Source: Agarophyton chilense
Taxonomy: Eukaryota; Rhodophyta; Florideophyceae; Gracilariales; Gracilariaceae
Assembly: GCA_030374765.1 (NCBI GenBank)
Contig: JARGXX010000028.1
Span: 1 to 64,000 of the forward strand
Reading direction: 5' to 3'
Length of the DNA: 64,000 nt
The translations under genes and the position numbers were made by a program. Positions 31,072 to 43,059 of the stretch are shown piece by piece (position 1 is the stretch's first letter; every line of letters begins with the position of its first letter). A model generated the notes under the pieces. It did not search any database, had not been told where the DNA came from, and was given only the letters and a program-made list of their open reading frames with translations.

Positions 31072-31449
31072 AAGAAGAACGACGGTTTGGGGGTTAGTAG
31101 AATCCGCGCAAGCGGAAGGCCATGCCTTCCTAGCTCCTATCCCTCGTTGAAAGTCCCATTCTGCCAAGGTGTTGGTGATGCAACCGATTTCGCCATCTTT
31201 ATTGCTGGTCGCCAGTGGGGACCCCCAAAAAGCCATTTCCACAATTTCTGATTCGCTCACGATGATATCATATCTGTCCTGAATACAGGACTCCATTCGA
31301 CGACGGATATCTCCTATGACACGGCTCAGAAACACCCTCTGCTCTATGCAGCTCCACCCCATATTTAAGGCCTTCTTATTCCCGATGCAAACTCGAATAG
31401 TAGATAGAGTCGTCCAGGAAAGAAAGATACCCGCCCTAAGCTGAATTTA

Positions 31450-31668
31450 ATGGATTCCAGTTCCGATTTGTCACGCCTACGTCCTGAACTCATATCCCAC
31501 ATTTGTTACGGACGCAGTCATATTTCACTTGATTTTATTCTCGCATTGGGAGATTTTGCCCGAGTGCTCGGTCATTATGAGACATTTATCCCTGAGAAGA
31601 AGCAGCCTGCCCCATGGATTCCTTTCTTCATGCAAAAACTAACTTATCATAGAATATTTCGGATATAA
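31450..31668 (+). pseudogene. Gypsy A zinc-knuckle region
   Basis: RPELISHICYGRSHISLDF followed by DFARVLGHYETFIPEKK aligns with element B (FYLCYGRHHLSSEC, DLVRVLMNYETLSEEER). In A the first Cys reads Ser and the last reads Phe, so the CCHC knuckle is destroyed. Confidence 0.5.
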
Positions 31669-31958
31669 ACCCGCATACCGCGTTTCCAAACCCAGTACTT
31701 CCAACAACCGACCCCGTCTTACCCATTAAGACAACGCCAGGCTCCCCCAATCTAATTTCTCAGGATTCTGAGGCCCAAATCCAGGCGGTACAGGTCCAGG
31801 AAAACTGATTACGGGAGTCTCTCCATTGGGGGAGGCGGTTCCGACAATGGCTGTCAACGTCCGAGGCGTCTCCGCCTCGCTCTCCGATCAAAATCCTGGA
31901 AAGGAAACAGGCCGTCTCAGACGTGCAATCTTAACGCTTTGATGGTCTGGGTCGAACG

Positions 31959-32288
31959 TTGAAACGGATTAAGAACAACGGGTTCTCGGATAGAGACATG
32001 GTGATGGCCAAGCCCAATTACGAGGTTCATTTAGATCCTGGTTCATCTACCCCATTTGTGGTGCAATTACTCACTGTTTTGAGAACAGGCGTTGGCCCTA
32101 ACTTTATCTTGGAGTTACTTTTGCTCCCGCCCTTGCGGTGTCAGATTCGTCTTGGCTTAATTCCGGATGTCGAAGCCGTGAATAACAACCGGTTGTCAAC
32201 TCTGGGAATTACCCACCTTGTCGCCCGCTTGGACTCCTACATGGTGAAGTTTTATTTCACGGTTTCCAATAAGTGGCGGCTTCCTTAA
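31959..32288 (+). pseudogene. Gypsy A protease remnant
   Basis: LTVLRTGVGPNFI matches the retropepsin active-site strand (LTVLDTGAGPN in element B) with the catalytic Asp replaced by Arg. A downstream ILGCD-type strand is not recognised. Inactive. Confidence 0.5.
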
Positions 32289-32627
32289 TACTGGGATATG
32301 ACTATTGCCATCGATTCAATACGGCCCCGCATAATGAATTTGGAACTGTAAGATTGTTCGTCGGTTCCAATCGTCTGTCGTTCTTTAAGGCGAACCTCAA
32401 AATAGTTCGTACCCTTACCTAAGTTGCTGAAAGCCCAAACTGCTTCGCGAAAATCAATGAAGCTCCCCGTATCAGGTGCCGATACGATTCCCGCATGAGT
32501 CCCAAGTCTGGGTACATGTCAACTCCCGTCATCACAGATTTTGGATTATTAAATCCCTTCCACCGTTGTACGATATATATCAACTCACCGTGGCGAATGG
32601 AGCAGCTCATATTGAGCCGGACAAACC

Positions 32628-33620
32628 ATGAATTGTTCTGGTTGGCATTCTGGGCGCCACACCAAAAGTGCTGATGAAAACCCAAGTTATTGGGAGGGAG
32701 GTGGGGGAAGGGACATGCCTCACCCCAACGCAATGGTCCATACTATACTGAACACGGCTTATGTACGCAAAATTGTTCGCTCTGCAAAGGGGGAAGACAG
32801 GATCACTGAATCATTCAGTATTTTAGACCGACAACCCGCCGAAACAGAGAAAGACCCCGTTCCAAGGAGCTATGGCCAGATAGACCCGGTAAGAGAACTC
32901 GAGGAACTCAAACTCGGCCCTGTGCCAGGATCACATCGTGAACTGCTCCGTTACATGTTACAAAAGTTTACACGAATAACAGATGGCTTTCTTGGAGAGA
33001 ATATTATAACGGAACACCGGATATACTTTTGTCGATCTCAAGATTATTTGCTCAACACCCTTACAGGTAAGGCGCAAAGGCTCGTGAATAAGAACAATTC
33101 CAAGTCATCAAAATGCTCCAAGGTAGAGTAGTCAAACCGGCTCACTCGCCGTGGGTATCTCCAGTTGTACCGGATTCGAAACTCGACGGGTCCTGGCGTT
33201 TCTGTACTGACTACGGTTGCTGTAATAACGTAACTTCTTGGGCACGGAGCTAACGGCATAGTTTGCACTGTCACAGATGAAGGTGGCGAAGTTAAACGAT
33301 ACAGTCTTCTTGCTGTTGGAATTACCAGACCTGATTTGGCCAAAACTCTGGTGGCCATGTGTGGGCGAAACTCGTACATCGAGGCATTTTACTTAAGATG
33401 GAAGTTAGCCATCAGTATTGTGATTTTGATTCAAATGCCCGAATGTTATGCATAGATCACAGAGTAACTTCAGGGTTAGTATCAATCCATTTTCGCGGCG
33501 GTCGGAGCGGTTCGTGTTGCGATGCAGCAATCTTGTTCGAGTTGAAATCCGGCAGCTTGTTGTGGAAGGTTGTCTACAGCGCAGCGGATTTCGCATAGTC
33601 TTCTTGGATGCCCTCTCAAT
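32628..33620 (+). pseudogene. Gypsy A reverse-transcriptase N-terminal remnant
   Basis: Around 33110-33240 one + frame reads GRVVKPAHSPWVSPVVPD, then KLDGSWRFCTDYGCCNNVT, the fingers motif of gypsy RTs (SPWASPVV...DGSWRFCVDYRxLN). The preceding 167-codon frame ends in the expected pre-RT region. The palm motifs are lost in frame changes. Confidence 0.55.
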
Positions 33621-33994
33621 CGGTCCAGGGCATGTTATTGAGGCACCAAGAAAAGCGCGGACGGCTTGGCGTTCCCGACGATGACTTTGGTGCTGTACCC
33701 ATGAACTAAGTATTGAGCAGTGTTCTTGTAGTAAGTAGGATCTGGGACAACTATGATTGTAGTTTATCTATCTGTCTAGTCAGATGGACTCCAAGTAGCA
33801 CACATTTTTGTTTATGTGCTAGGCGACAACTCTCACGTAAACGGTTTGAATACAAATAAATTTCTAATTCGTTGCAACTTAGTAACAATTTTCTCGTGTC
33901 CGTTACACATCTGTAACGAAATCAAGCCATTCATAAGAGGCATTTCCGTGAAGTCCTTCCCGCCCTCCCAAAACATATAGGTCACGCTAAACCG

Positions 33995-34800
33995 TTGAAG
34001 TGCGCTTTTCGTGTACCGAAAGCATTTTTTTTGGGCTTGACCGTATCAGCAGAAGGAGTATCTGAACCGAGTCACCTGTTTAATTCAGTCATAAACTGGC
34101 ATATACCGTTCTCCTTGAAGAATTTACAACAGTTACTGGGATTCACACACTTCTACAGAAGGTTTGTCCGCGGCTACGTTACCATCCTCTGATCTTTGAC
34201 TGACTTGCTCCGCTCTCATTCCGTTGAGTGGACACCTTTGCAGAGGTCGGACTTTGAAAAAGTCAAGTTGACACTTACATACGCCCCGTACTCGCCCACC
34301 CTGACGCATCTAAACCATTCATCCTGGCCACTGCCGCCTCGAAATACGACGTTCGGGCAACCCTATCACAAAACGGCGATCCGTTCGCCTTCCTCTCTCA
34401 CTGCCTTCTCCCCGCCGATGATAACTAAGAAACGGGAGACCAGGAGCTTTCGAATGCCAATATAGCTCTCTGTGTGTAAAGCCCGTATCTACACGCCCGT
34501 TAGTATATTCCCCGTACCGACCATGACCACATGCCATAAATACACTCCAATTCAAAGCTCAGTTGCGGAAAGTGTAGACGATCGGATGAGATGCAGGACT
34601 ATTCCTTTGAAATCCAAAAAATCCTTGGAAAACAGAATATCGTTCCGGACGCCCTCCGTCGAAAACCGGACCACGCTCCTATTCCGATCAACTCTCTCAA
34701 CTTTGTACTTCTTGAAATCAACAAAAAGCTCCCGCCGCTTTACAGAACTGAAGACTCGGCTACCAACATCCTTGCCGCACAAATCTAAGCCTTGGAGTCT
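33995..34800 (+). pseudogene. Gypsy A RT connection and RNase H remnant
   Basis: KCAFRVPKAFFLGLTVSAEG and LQQLLGFTHFYRRFVRGY are the RT thumb/connection signature. WTPLQRSDFEKVKLTLT starts RNase H, which continues in another frame as DASKPFILATAASKYDV. YSFEIQKILGKQNIVPDALR (34594 on) marks the RNase H C-terminus, where an RKPDH-type end leads to integrase. Several stops and shifts. Confidence 0.55.
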
Positions 34801-34959
34801 GCTAAAGACGTTCAAAAAGCTCCTCAACAACCCTTATGTGCATGTGCTGTAGCCAATATTCTAGCAAACACCAACTTCAGGAGACTAAATGGAATAATCT
34901 ACTAGAAGGGAACTGGCTCGCTTCGGCTCTACATTCCCACAAGTTCACTCCTCAGCCAG

Positions 34960-35284
34960 CTGATAATGTACTTCCATGGTACTGGCCACGCCAGAGTGGA
35001 CAAGACATACTACCGTGCGGCCAGAAGCATTGATAAACAGCATATTTACAAAGAAGTACTCCATTTCACCCGCTCTTGCTCGTCATGTCAGGCAAGCGCG
35101 AAGCACCGGCGACGCAAGACGTCCGTATATCCCGGAGCATGCATCGGCGTTCCGAAATTTCCTCGTCTCCACGAAAGCACCATCTGTTCCAAGTTACTCA
35201 GCGGTTAACTCCTACGCGCCACAGAACTCAAACAACGGAGATGTACCCTCCGAGGGTCCTTACGCTGGCAGTGGCTTCGATTAG
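34960..35284 (+). pseudogene. Gypsy A integrase zinc-domain remnant
   Basis: GHARVDKTYYRAARSIDKQH, then EVLHFTRSCSSCQASAKHR, fits the HHCC zinc-binding domain at the N-terminus of gypsy integrases. No DDE core is readable after it. Confidence 0.5.
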
Positions 35285-35521
35285 CATGCTGCGGCGCCTT
35301 CGGTCTTCCGGTCAATGCGGTCTCCTCGCGTGGGTTTCCAATCCATGCCCTTACAGCATTCAACTTCAGGTGTGATGTCGAATGCGGCTTATGTATCCTC
35401 CACTGGGATCATTCGATCGCCGTCTCGTCGGGCTCAACGCAGATATGCACATCCCGTGGGTAATTACGTTGACCGTTAGAGGTTGCAACACCCTTGAGGC
35501 GATAACATAAACCATAATCTT

Positions 35522-35693
35522 CTGTCTCCTTGATTTCACTTTTCTTTAAGTACTTCTTCTTCTTCTCGAGTCTTCTCGTCTTCTTTTCTCACATCTATCC
35601 AATAAACCAAGATCTTCTGTTTCCGTGCCTTCACGTTTCCTTAAGTACTTGTTCTTCTTCTCGAGTCTTCTCGTCTTCTTCTCCCACATCCTT
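35522..35693 (+). repeat. Tandem duplication, ~94-bp period, T/C-rich
   Basis: Two copies starting TTCTGT(C/T)TCC and containing CTCGAGTCTTCTCGTCTTCT. On the minus strand this is purine-rich, sits just 3' of element B's integrase, and may include its polypurine tract. Confidence 0.6.
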
Positions 35694-35799
35694 CTTCGGA
35701 AGGGAAAGATAATTAGCAGTCGTTCCGCGAAATCGCGTCTGGAAAGCCCATCATCGCGGTGTGGATCTTCTGCAAGGAGTGGCAGTCGAATGCGAAGAT

Positions 35800-37560
35800 G
35801 ATAACGCAAAACCTGCGAGCTCGTAATATGAGTTATAGGCTCCCACGTATCCGCTTGCGGAGGAAATCCGTACCAACGGATACGATACAGTAGTCTGTGG
35901 GTGTCTTCGTCTCGCCGTGATCGATGATTCGATCCATGACGTATTCCTGGGCATTTCCCAACGTTTCAGCGGATGGCGCAAGGGTTCGATTCACGGGCTT
36001 ATACCATCTGACAAACGAACGCGTTGAATTCTGAAGGGATATGACAACGTTGTCATTTCCTTGAACCTCCCGAGAGGGCGCTTGAGAACTCCCTATCTCT
36101 ACAGGTTGAACCTGCGTTGACTGTTCGGACAGCTGAGGGTCTTTTTGTGCCTCTGTAGCGTCGTTCTCGGCTTCTGACTGCACAGTCGTCGGGTCTACGG
36201 GTATCCGTTGTTCTTCACGTTTCTTGTTCTGTCTGTCCTTCTGAAGGTTCTGAGCCAAACTGGGCTTTTTCACCGAGGGTTCGGCTGGGGGTGCATCCAC
36301 CAACAATGGAGGTTTAGCTTCATCTTCGCCTTCTTCTTTTTGGCCGGCTGCCAATCGCGATCGCTCAGCGAGTGGCGGCCTACTTGACGGTTCAAATTGA
36401 ACGGGTGATGGCGTGTGTGCAGCCGCTTCTGGACCGGATCTAATTGGACCAAATTTGAAAATATCTTTCCTGTCATCAGGTACTGTGGTCGTACCAGAGT
36501 GCGGGCTCTTGCTACGGAGATTATTCAGATTTTTCGGAGAATTGCCATTGGATGCCACTGTACTGCCGCGCAGCGGGAGATCACGAGCCGTGTCAGCGGC
36601 GTGTGCCACGGGAGGCGGATCATCTGATTCGACGGGTAGCTCCCGTTCCTGCGGATAGACAGTTCTTTCTTTCTCAGTTTCCTGGGGTTCCCGGTTGCCT
36701 GGTGCGGTTTCATCACGATCGCGCGAAAATAGTTCAAAGTCCTCTCCTGTCTTCAGGACGACCGTGTCATCAGTGAGCTCCGTTTCCTTGGAAGGTCCAG
36801 ATGCTACGAGTAGCAATTTGTGACGTGGACCATCCTGCTTCTTAAGCCGTCCCACGCGAACAAAGGCGTATCCTCCGACCCTGAGATCTGACAACTGTCT
36901 TCGACGTCGGGCGTCCGAATTACGTTTGTATCGCGCTTGCGTTTTCGCCAATTCTCGAGCTGCCTGCTCCGTCCTTAACCTCAGGTCGTTTCTCCACCTC
37001 AGATGGTTCTTCGCCAGTGTCTGTTTGTCTTCCTCGACTTCATCCAACCTCATAGGCAGAGACGGTGGGCTACGTGATATCACGAGATCAGAAGGAGCCG
37101 CCTTGGTAGACGTATGACCTTGCTTGTTGTACGCATAACAGAGTGTGTCAGTTTCCATGACCCACTCCTTCCAGTGATCCGCGATGTAATGCCGAAGAGC
37201 GGCTAATAACGTACGGTTGTAGCGTTCCACCTGACCATTACACTGTGCATGGTAGGTCGTGGTAAACACGTTCCTGATGCCTAATATTCGGCATACGTTC
37301 TGAAAGAACTTAGCGACAAACTGTTTTCCATTATCTGGAAGCAGCACTTCTTGCGGTCCGTACACATACACCCAGTGTTTGATGAAAGCCTGAGCTATTA
37401 CCGAGGCGGTTATTCTCTTCAACGGTACAGTCCGTACAAGTTTCGAGAATCGATCCGTAATTACCAGTAGGTAGCGATATCCTTGGATGGAATGAATTAG
37501 CTCTCCAAGTATGTCGATGCTGATGAATTGTAGAGGCGCCTTCGCCGGGAATAGAGTCAT
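35800..37560 (-). pseudogene. Gypsy B integrase core with C-terminal chromodomain
   Basis: The 575-codon frame begins with the catalytic core: FISIDILGEL (first Asp), LLVITDRFSK, LLPDNGKQF (second Asp) and CNGQVERYNRTLLAALRHY (Glu), so D,D,E is complete. A basic region and a long Pro/Glu/Ser-rich linker (residues ~240-530) follow. The end reads YVMDRIIDHGE, and after a one-base frame change near 35905 continues as RIRWYGFPPQADTWEPIT, the aromatic cage and WEP signature of a chromodomain. This identifies a chromovirus, whose chromodomain is thought to guide insertion to marked chromatin. The frameshift breaks the chromodomain. Confidence 0.8.
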
Positions 37561-38027
37561 TTTTTCCTCTTCTTATATAGTTTCACGCGATTCATCGCAC
37601 ACGTTCGGCATAGCTCTACCGTAGCATGGCAGTCTATTTCCAACGTTGGCCAATAGAAATCCCTTCTTAGGGTCATAAATAACTTTGTTCCTCCTGGGTG
37701 TCCAGATAGCTTGTCCAAATGGGCCAAGTAGAGTACACGACTCTTCAAAGCGTGCGGAACCACGATCTGGTCATGCTTCTCGACATGTCTGAGCAATATG
37801 CCTCGTGAATCGAGCGAAAAGGGCAACTCCTCCTCCCCATTAAGACAAGAGCGTATTGCTGTACAGAAGTTATCTGTGAGTTGCTCATTGAGGAGCTCAG
37901 TGATCGAGATACGCTTGAGTTGATCAGGATATTCAGGTCCATGGGTCGCCATTAGAGGGTTCAATTGGGATTTATCCCCTTCATCTTCTTGATCTTCAAG
38001 TTTCGTTTCATCGTTGTCCATCTCCAT
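37557..38027 (-). pseudogene. Gypsy B integrase zinc-binding domain
   Basis: LAHLDKLSGHPGGTKLFMTL, DFYWPTLEIDCHATVELC and RTCAMN give an H-H-C-C zinc domain with all ligands present. The frame overlaps the core frame by 4 bp, and the RNase H frame upstream abuts it, so breaks are recent. Confidence 0.75.
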
Positions 38028-38287
38028 TAAGAAACACGGTAAATCGTCATGGAGTTGTCCTTGGGTTTCCCTAAAGTTTCAAATCGCGATAAAGCGTCGG
38101 CCTGTATGTTAGCCAGTCCCTTCTTATATTCAACTTCGAAATCGAATTCAGATAGTCGTAAGCCCCAGCGTGTTAATCTCCCGGAGGGATCCGCTACTGA
38201 TAATAACCATCGAAGGGACGAATGATCTGTATGGATGGTAAACGTTTCTCCCTGGAGATAGGGTCGTAAAGTAGTCAGCGCCCACAC
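38027..38287 (-). pseudogene. Gypsy B RNase H (C-terminal part)
   Basis: TLRPYLQGETFTIHTDHSSL, RWLLSVADPSGRLTRWGLRL, FDFEVEYKKGLANIQADALS: the catalytic TDH and the ADALSR end are conserved. The N-terminal portion lies in a different frame around 38290-38420, so the domain is split. Confidence 0.75.
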
Positions 38288-38417
38288 TACTGCAAGGCAT
38301 TTCTTTTCTGATACGCAGTAATTCTTTTCTGCAACGTTCGGCGTTCGTGACCAGCAACCGGTTGGTGTCCTCTGACCGTCCGGATGGGTCTAAAAAAGGG
38401 CACACCCTACCTGATAC

Positions 38418-39272
38418 TCACTGGAGTCGGTAATCCAAAGAACAGGGTAGGTTAGGATTGGGCAAGGCCAAGATTGGTGCTGTGACGAGTTTTGTCTTCA
38501 AAGTCTTGAAGGCTTCGTGTTGGGCGTGTCCGAAGTCCTCGAGCTTAACAGGCTGTCCTTTACGCAACAATGCGTTCAATGGAGCTGCAATGTGCGAGTA
38601 GCGCGGTATAAATCGTTTATAGACGTTATATAATCCAAGGGAGGACCGAAATCGAGTCTGTGTGGACGGTAGTTTCGATTCGCGGACTGCCGCTGTTTGA
38701 GCTTCATGAATTGCAAGCTGAACAGATCTAATTATGTGGCCCAAATACTTCAAAGTATTAGTGAACCATTCACATTTCTTGAACTTCAAAATTAAACCTG
38801 CTGTCTGCAACGCATTGAGGATTTCCTCCACGTGTCGTATATGACTTTCCATATCTTGAGAGAGGACAATGACGTCGCCCAAATAGACTAGACATGTTTT
38901 CCATTTACACTTCGAGAGTAATATGTACAAGGCGCGCTGGAAAGTTGCAGGAGCATTGGTGAGTCCAAAGGGCATCCGCTTGAATCGGTATAGTCTAGCG
39001 TGTGACACAAATGCAGTGTTATCCTGATCTTTTTCGGGTACAGGAACCTGCCAATAGCCAGTGTTGGCGTTCAGCTTGGGGAACACGTTCGCATTTCCTA
39101 AGCTGTCTATACACTCGTCCATGCGAGGCAGTGGATAGGTATTCCGTATTGTAACTGCGTTGAGTTCCCGGTAGTCGACACAGAATCGCAAAGAACCATC
39201 AGGTTGTGAGACTAACACCACAGGTGAAGCCCAAACAGATTGTGCTGCTTCTATTACTCCTGCTTCGAGCAT
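38418..39272 (-). pseudogene. Gypsy B reverse transcriptase, active site mutated
   Basis: Motifs in order: WASPVVLVSQPDGSLRFCVD, YRELNAVTIRNTYPLPRMD, FPKLNANTGYWQV, FKRMPFGLTNAPATFQRAL, LVYLGDVIVLSQDMESH, KFKKCEWFTNTLKYLGHII. The first catalytic Asp (normally LDANSGY) is Asn and the YxDD box reads YLGD, so two of three catalytic residues are gone although the frame is open for 284 codons. The element cannot be autonomously active. Confidence 0.85.
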
Positions 39273-39360
39273 CTTGGCAACATTGTCCTCCTCGATCTGG
39301 CGAGTTCGCGATCCTGCTCTGTAAGGTAACAGAGAAATGGGACGGGATCCCGGAATAACA

Positions 39361-40478
39361 TCAATATGATGTTATGTAGCGGAGATCTCTCCTAATTTGC
39401 CCGTCCACATAAAGGCATAAATTTTTAAATATTTGTTTGATTCTGTCCTTGTATCCTTGGGGAACATTCTCGAGAACTAGTTCTTCTACCAGCTTATCTG
39501 GGTCCTTCTGTTCTTCTGGCTGTTGCGACTGCTCTCTGAGACCTTCATATACGCCAGTTGATTCGTCTGACACATCAGAAAACCCTAGCACTTCTGCGGT
39601 AAAGACATGAGTCGTAATCACTGCTATTGGGTGCGGCAGAGCAGCTGCAGCGATCTGATTCTTCGGTAAATGGTAATCATTATCGGTAAAGTTACTAATG
39701 AGTATTCGAAAGAGTTTGCCCGGTTCAACTTGGGCAATTCTATTCCCTGCGAGAAGTCCTGGATGCTCGCACATTGCAGTATTAGGCTGGAATACCACGA
39801 GACCGTGTCGCTGTGCTATCACTTGTACCCAGATTTGGGATTGAGCCTTTAACACTGTAGGTTTAGACACACGAATCTTTGGTGAGGTACTACCACGGGC
39901 CAACTCGTATTCCATTGAGGGTGGAAGTAGAGCAGCTGTACGGACCCTTCGCAGTGGTCTTCTCACTATTGGCACTGTCGAGCCATCACCTAACGTCATT
40001 AGTCGACTCCGAGGGCGGATTGCTTCGACAAATCTGTCACAATAATCACATCCCAGAACAACTGGTGCTGCCAGTGACTTGTAGACAATACAATTCACTT
40101 TCATGAAAAAGCGTCCGAGTCGAACGAGCAACTTCACTGTTTCAAGCGTTCTCGCTGCATTTTTAGTAGCATCTCGGATATACGGCAACAGACCACAACT
40201 AATTTGTTCCTGATCGGTGTGTCCTAGTTTGGATGTTCGAATAAAGAGTTCGGTCCGGCGCCTGTGTCAAGAACGGTCAGGCAGCGGGTCAATATATCCT
40301 TGTCCGAGCCGGTGTCGGTATGATCTTTATAGTTTCTCTTCTGCATTATCATAATAAAGTTTTCCCGTTTTGACGGACAAGTATAACGTCTCCAAGGAAG
40401 TTTGAGTTCACAGTCAAACTGTACTCGCTTTCCAACGAACGGATCCAATCCGCTCGACGGAATATGATGAGACCTCAT
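39361..40478 (-). pseudogene. Gypsy B protease and protease-RT linker
   Basis: The retropepsin active site TVLDTGAGPNSLFE lies in the frame 40478-40224. The rest (RFFMKVNCIVYKSLAAPVVL, GCDYCDRFVEAIRPRSR) lies in 40188-39361, so one indel near 40200 splits the enzyme. The second frame ends with a linker reading LENVPQGYKDRIKQIFKN, as found just before gypsy RT. The catalytic Asp is present. Confidence 0.7.
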
Positions 40479-40626
40479 CAGGAAGTTGGGTTGCCAAGCT
40501 CGGGAACAAGGAGGCGAGTACTCCCTGGTCGGCTGTACGCGATGGAATAGGGCCGACCCCTGGAGGTTCTCTCACTTAGCTTCCAGACTGAGGCGGGTCG
40601 TTCGCCCTTGGTGCGTTGCTTCCAAA

Positions 40627-41370
40627 TTACGAATTAGCTTGTGGTGCTTCAGTGTTCTGAGTCACTAGAGCTCTAGATTGACTTCCAGGATGGTAGCTAA
40701 GCCATCCCTTGACCTTCAAGTAGGTATCAGCCAACACTCGGGTTCTTTCCTCCTCTGAGAGAGTCTCGTAATTCATGAGAACGCGAACTAAATCTTTTGA
40801 AGGAAGGGTACATTCTGAAGAGAGATGATGACGGCCATAGCACAGATAGAATATTAACTGTTGTAGGCGTGCTGCCGACCACGGTTGTGATCGAGACGCT
40901 ATTCGTGGGTCCACCCATTCAGGTCTCCCATTCTTGAATCCTCCTTCTGGGGATTTCATGTATGCACGGGGTACTGGGCGTCTGCCCTCCATAGCCATCA
41001 GAGCTTCTTCCTCGTGGGATTCTGAGTGAGGTTGATCCTCTGTGGGCACCGATGAGTGCCAATAATGCATAAGGTGAATAGCATCGTGTTGCGATTGGTT
41101 ATCTTGTCTAGCGAACGATGACTCTCGAGAGTCAACTGGAGAATCCAAGTGGAACAACTTTCGAGTGGACTTCGCCGCTTGTTTGTGTCTTTGCTCTGCT
41201 TTGGATGCGCCAAGCTTTGTGGTGTTCTTCGTAACTCCGCGAGCTCTTACCACGTCACCTTCAGCTTGCGCAAACTGAACCAATTCCAGAAAAGGGGTTC
41301 TTTCATGCTTTTCTCGAAACCGAGCCACTAGAGATTTGGTTTTGGGATCGGGTATTACACCAAAAACCCA
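40627..41370 (-). pseudogene. Gypsy B gag (C-terminal two thirds)
   Basis: TKSLVARFREKHERTPFLEL and VQFAQAEGDVVRARG match the gag segment also seen in element A, followed by a charged spacer and the knuckle-like FYLCYGRHHLSSEC (first Cys lost). The frame is open further to 41454, but beyond ~41370 it is antisense to the transposase gene, so the true gag N-terminus is missing. Confidence 0.65.
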
Positions 41371-41428
41371 GTCCATGTCGATGGGAAGTAGGCCAAAGCA
41401 TCGACCTCCCCGCAAAACTATCGCCACA

Positions 41429-42787
41429 ATGTTCCGCTTTGCATCTACGCCCATCCCTCAAATAATCGATTCTCTCTACAAGGATGATGCGGACCTCGCA
41501 CACGCTGTTGCCACCACAACTTCTGCTCTTGCGACACAAACAACCATGAATGAAACGACGTTGCAAAATGAGTTCATCGGACGCAGCCCTGGTACCAAAA
41601 ATGTACACCTTGGCCCCTGTTCTTGGTACAACGAATACTTGGGGCCTTCTCCCGTCTATCCCGCTTCTCACTTCCGAGAGGTTTTTCGCATACCGCTACC
41701 TCTCTACCGTGTCCTACACGATGAAATCATCGAAGAAGAGCCGCTCCTACTGCAGCGATCTAACGGTATGGGGCATCCAGGACACACTTTACATCAGAAG
41801 ATATTGAGTGCTCTTCGGCGTCCCGGCACTTGTGTCTCGTTCAAACAGCTGTACGACAAAGCTCGCATGAGCAAGGAGTCGCTTTGTCAGGCTTTTATGT
41901 GGACATGTCAGGCTATATATATGCGCTTCGGTCCTTTCTACTTGAACTGGAAGCCAGCTGAGAGCGAGCTAGCGAACGTAGTCGATGCATACACGAAGAG
42001 AGGCTTTCCGGGGTGTATTGGATGCGTCGACTCTATGCATCTACACTGGAAGAAATTCCCCAAGGTGTTCAAAAGGCAGTACAGAAACCCAAAGGAAGGA
42101 AAGCTGGCCTCTATTAGCTGTGAAGCCCTTGTAGACACGGATATCTATTGTTGGCATTGGTTCGCCGGGTGGTGTGGCACCAATAATGACATAACGGTTG
42201 TGGACAACAGTCCACTTTTTCTCGATATTCTCAACGGCAAAAGGCCGATGGTACTGAGAAACGGCTATCTATTGAATGGAGTTCGTCTCGACCGTTTGTT
42301 ATACATGCTCGCGGACGGAATATACCCCCAGTGGGCTTTTTTTTCGAAGCCGATACACGCACCGACGAACGGGAAAGAACAGAACTATACCAAGCGACAA
42401 GAAGGGCGTCGGAAGGATGTCGAACGGTTTTTTGGTGTTCTACAGGGTCGTTTTCAAACCCTTTGTCAATAGTTACATGAATGAAGTGACGCACAAATCA
42501 TTTTAATTAGTAATGTGTGCGTCATTCTGCACAACATGGTGGTCGACATGGCGAAAAGAGGCGAACTGGATGAGGAGGTAAGTCCATGTAGTGTAATTGA
42601 GAAGTTTGATGATCTACCGACGGTAGAACGCGCGCAAGAATCCTCCGTTGCTGGTATTAATGAAACCGGGCTCTCCTTCCTACTTTCAAGTGGTACTTGC
42701 GTTACTAGTGAAACTTTACATTTAGAATTGCGCAGTGAACTTATGAACCATCTGTGGAATCACACTGGCGAGATGCATTTTCAGTAA
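41429..42787 (+). pseudogene. PIF/Harbinger-type transposase with two in-frame stops
   Basis: ATG 41429 opens 347 codons to TAG 42470. The same frame then continues through TGA 42482 and onward as NVCVILHNMVVDMAKRGELD to TAA 42785. The core has GFPGCIGCVDSMHLHWKKFP (first Asp), AGWCGTNNDITVVDNSPLF, LADGIYPQWAFF (second Asp) and RRKDVERFFGVLQGRFQ (Glu), the DDE pattern of the PIF/Harbinger plant-transposon family (Pfam PF04827-like). The CVILHNM segment is the conserved end of the family, so the stops fall inside the gene. Inverted termini were not found. It abuts the truncated gag of element B and may have inserted there. Confidence 0.8.
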
Positions 42788-43053
42788 AGGACGAAAGCCA
42801 ACGACTGGCAAATACAGCATACCGTCTCAGGGGGGCACGGCCCCCCCGGCCCCCCGTTGGTCGCGGAGTCCCCATCCCCTCTCCTCACGCGGTACAACAA
42901 CGTATGGATAATGTAAGAGCGAGATTTGAACGGCTGTACTTTATTCCTCTAAGAAGTGTCATCACTGGTGGAGAGCCCTTCCATGTCACTAATCCTGTTC
43001 GGCGTAATGCCGTCCAGGAATTAGGACGAGTTCGGTCCCTGACGCGCGGTTGA
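42754..43053 (+). other. Open frame overlapping the transposase end, doubtful
   Basis: A 99-codon frame with a G/C-run (42835-42865) and Arg-rich composition. No family is recognised. It probably represents transposon 3' sequence rather than a second protein. Confidence 0.2.
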
Positions 43054-43059
43054 GGCAAC

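Larger units (their letters stand above)
30560..35520 (+). mobile_element. Decayed Ty3/gypsy retrotransposon (element A, + strand)
   Basis: Fragments occur in canonical gypsy order gag, zinc knuckle, protease, RT, RNase H, integrase zinc domain, all on + but scattered over frames with many stops. It is related to element B on the minus strand (gag C-terminus and protease are recognisably homologous). LTRs were not delimited. The integrase core is not readable, so the element is decayed or truncated at its 3' side. Confidence 0.7.
35530..41370 (-). mobile_element. Ty3/gypsy chromovirus (element B, - strand)
   Basis: Long minus-strand frames in canonical order: gag (41370-40627), protease (40478-39361), RT (39272-38418), RNase H (38287-38027), integrase HHCC (38027-37557), and integrase core plus chromodomain (37560-35800). 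Adjacent frames overlap or nearly touch, so a polyprotein is broken by a handful of indels. It is tail to tail with element A. The 5' end (gag N-terminus and LTR) is missing where a Harbinger-type transposase begins. Confidence 0.85.
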
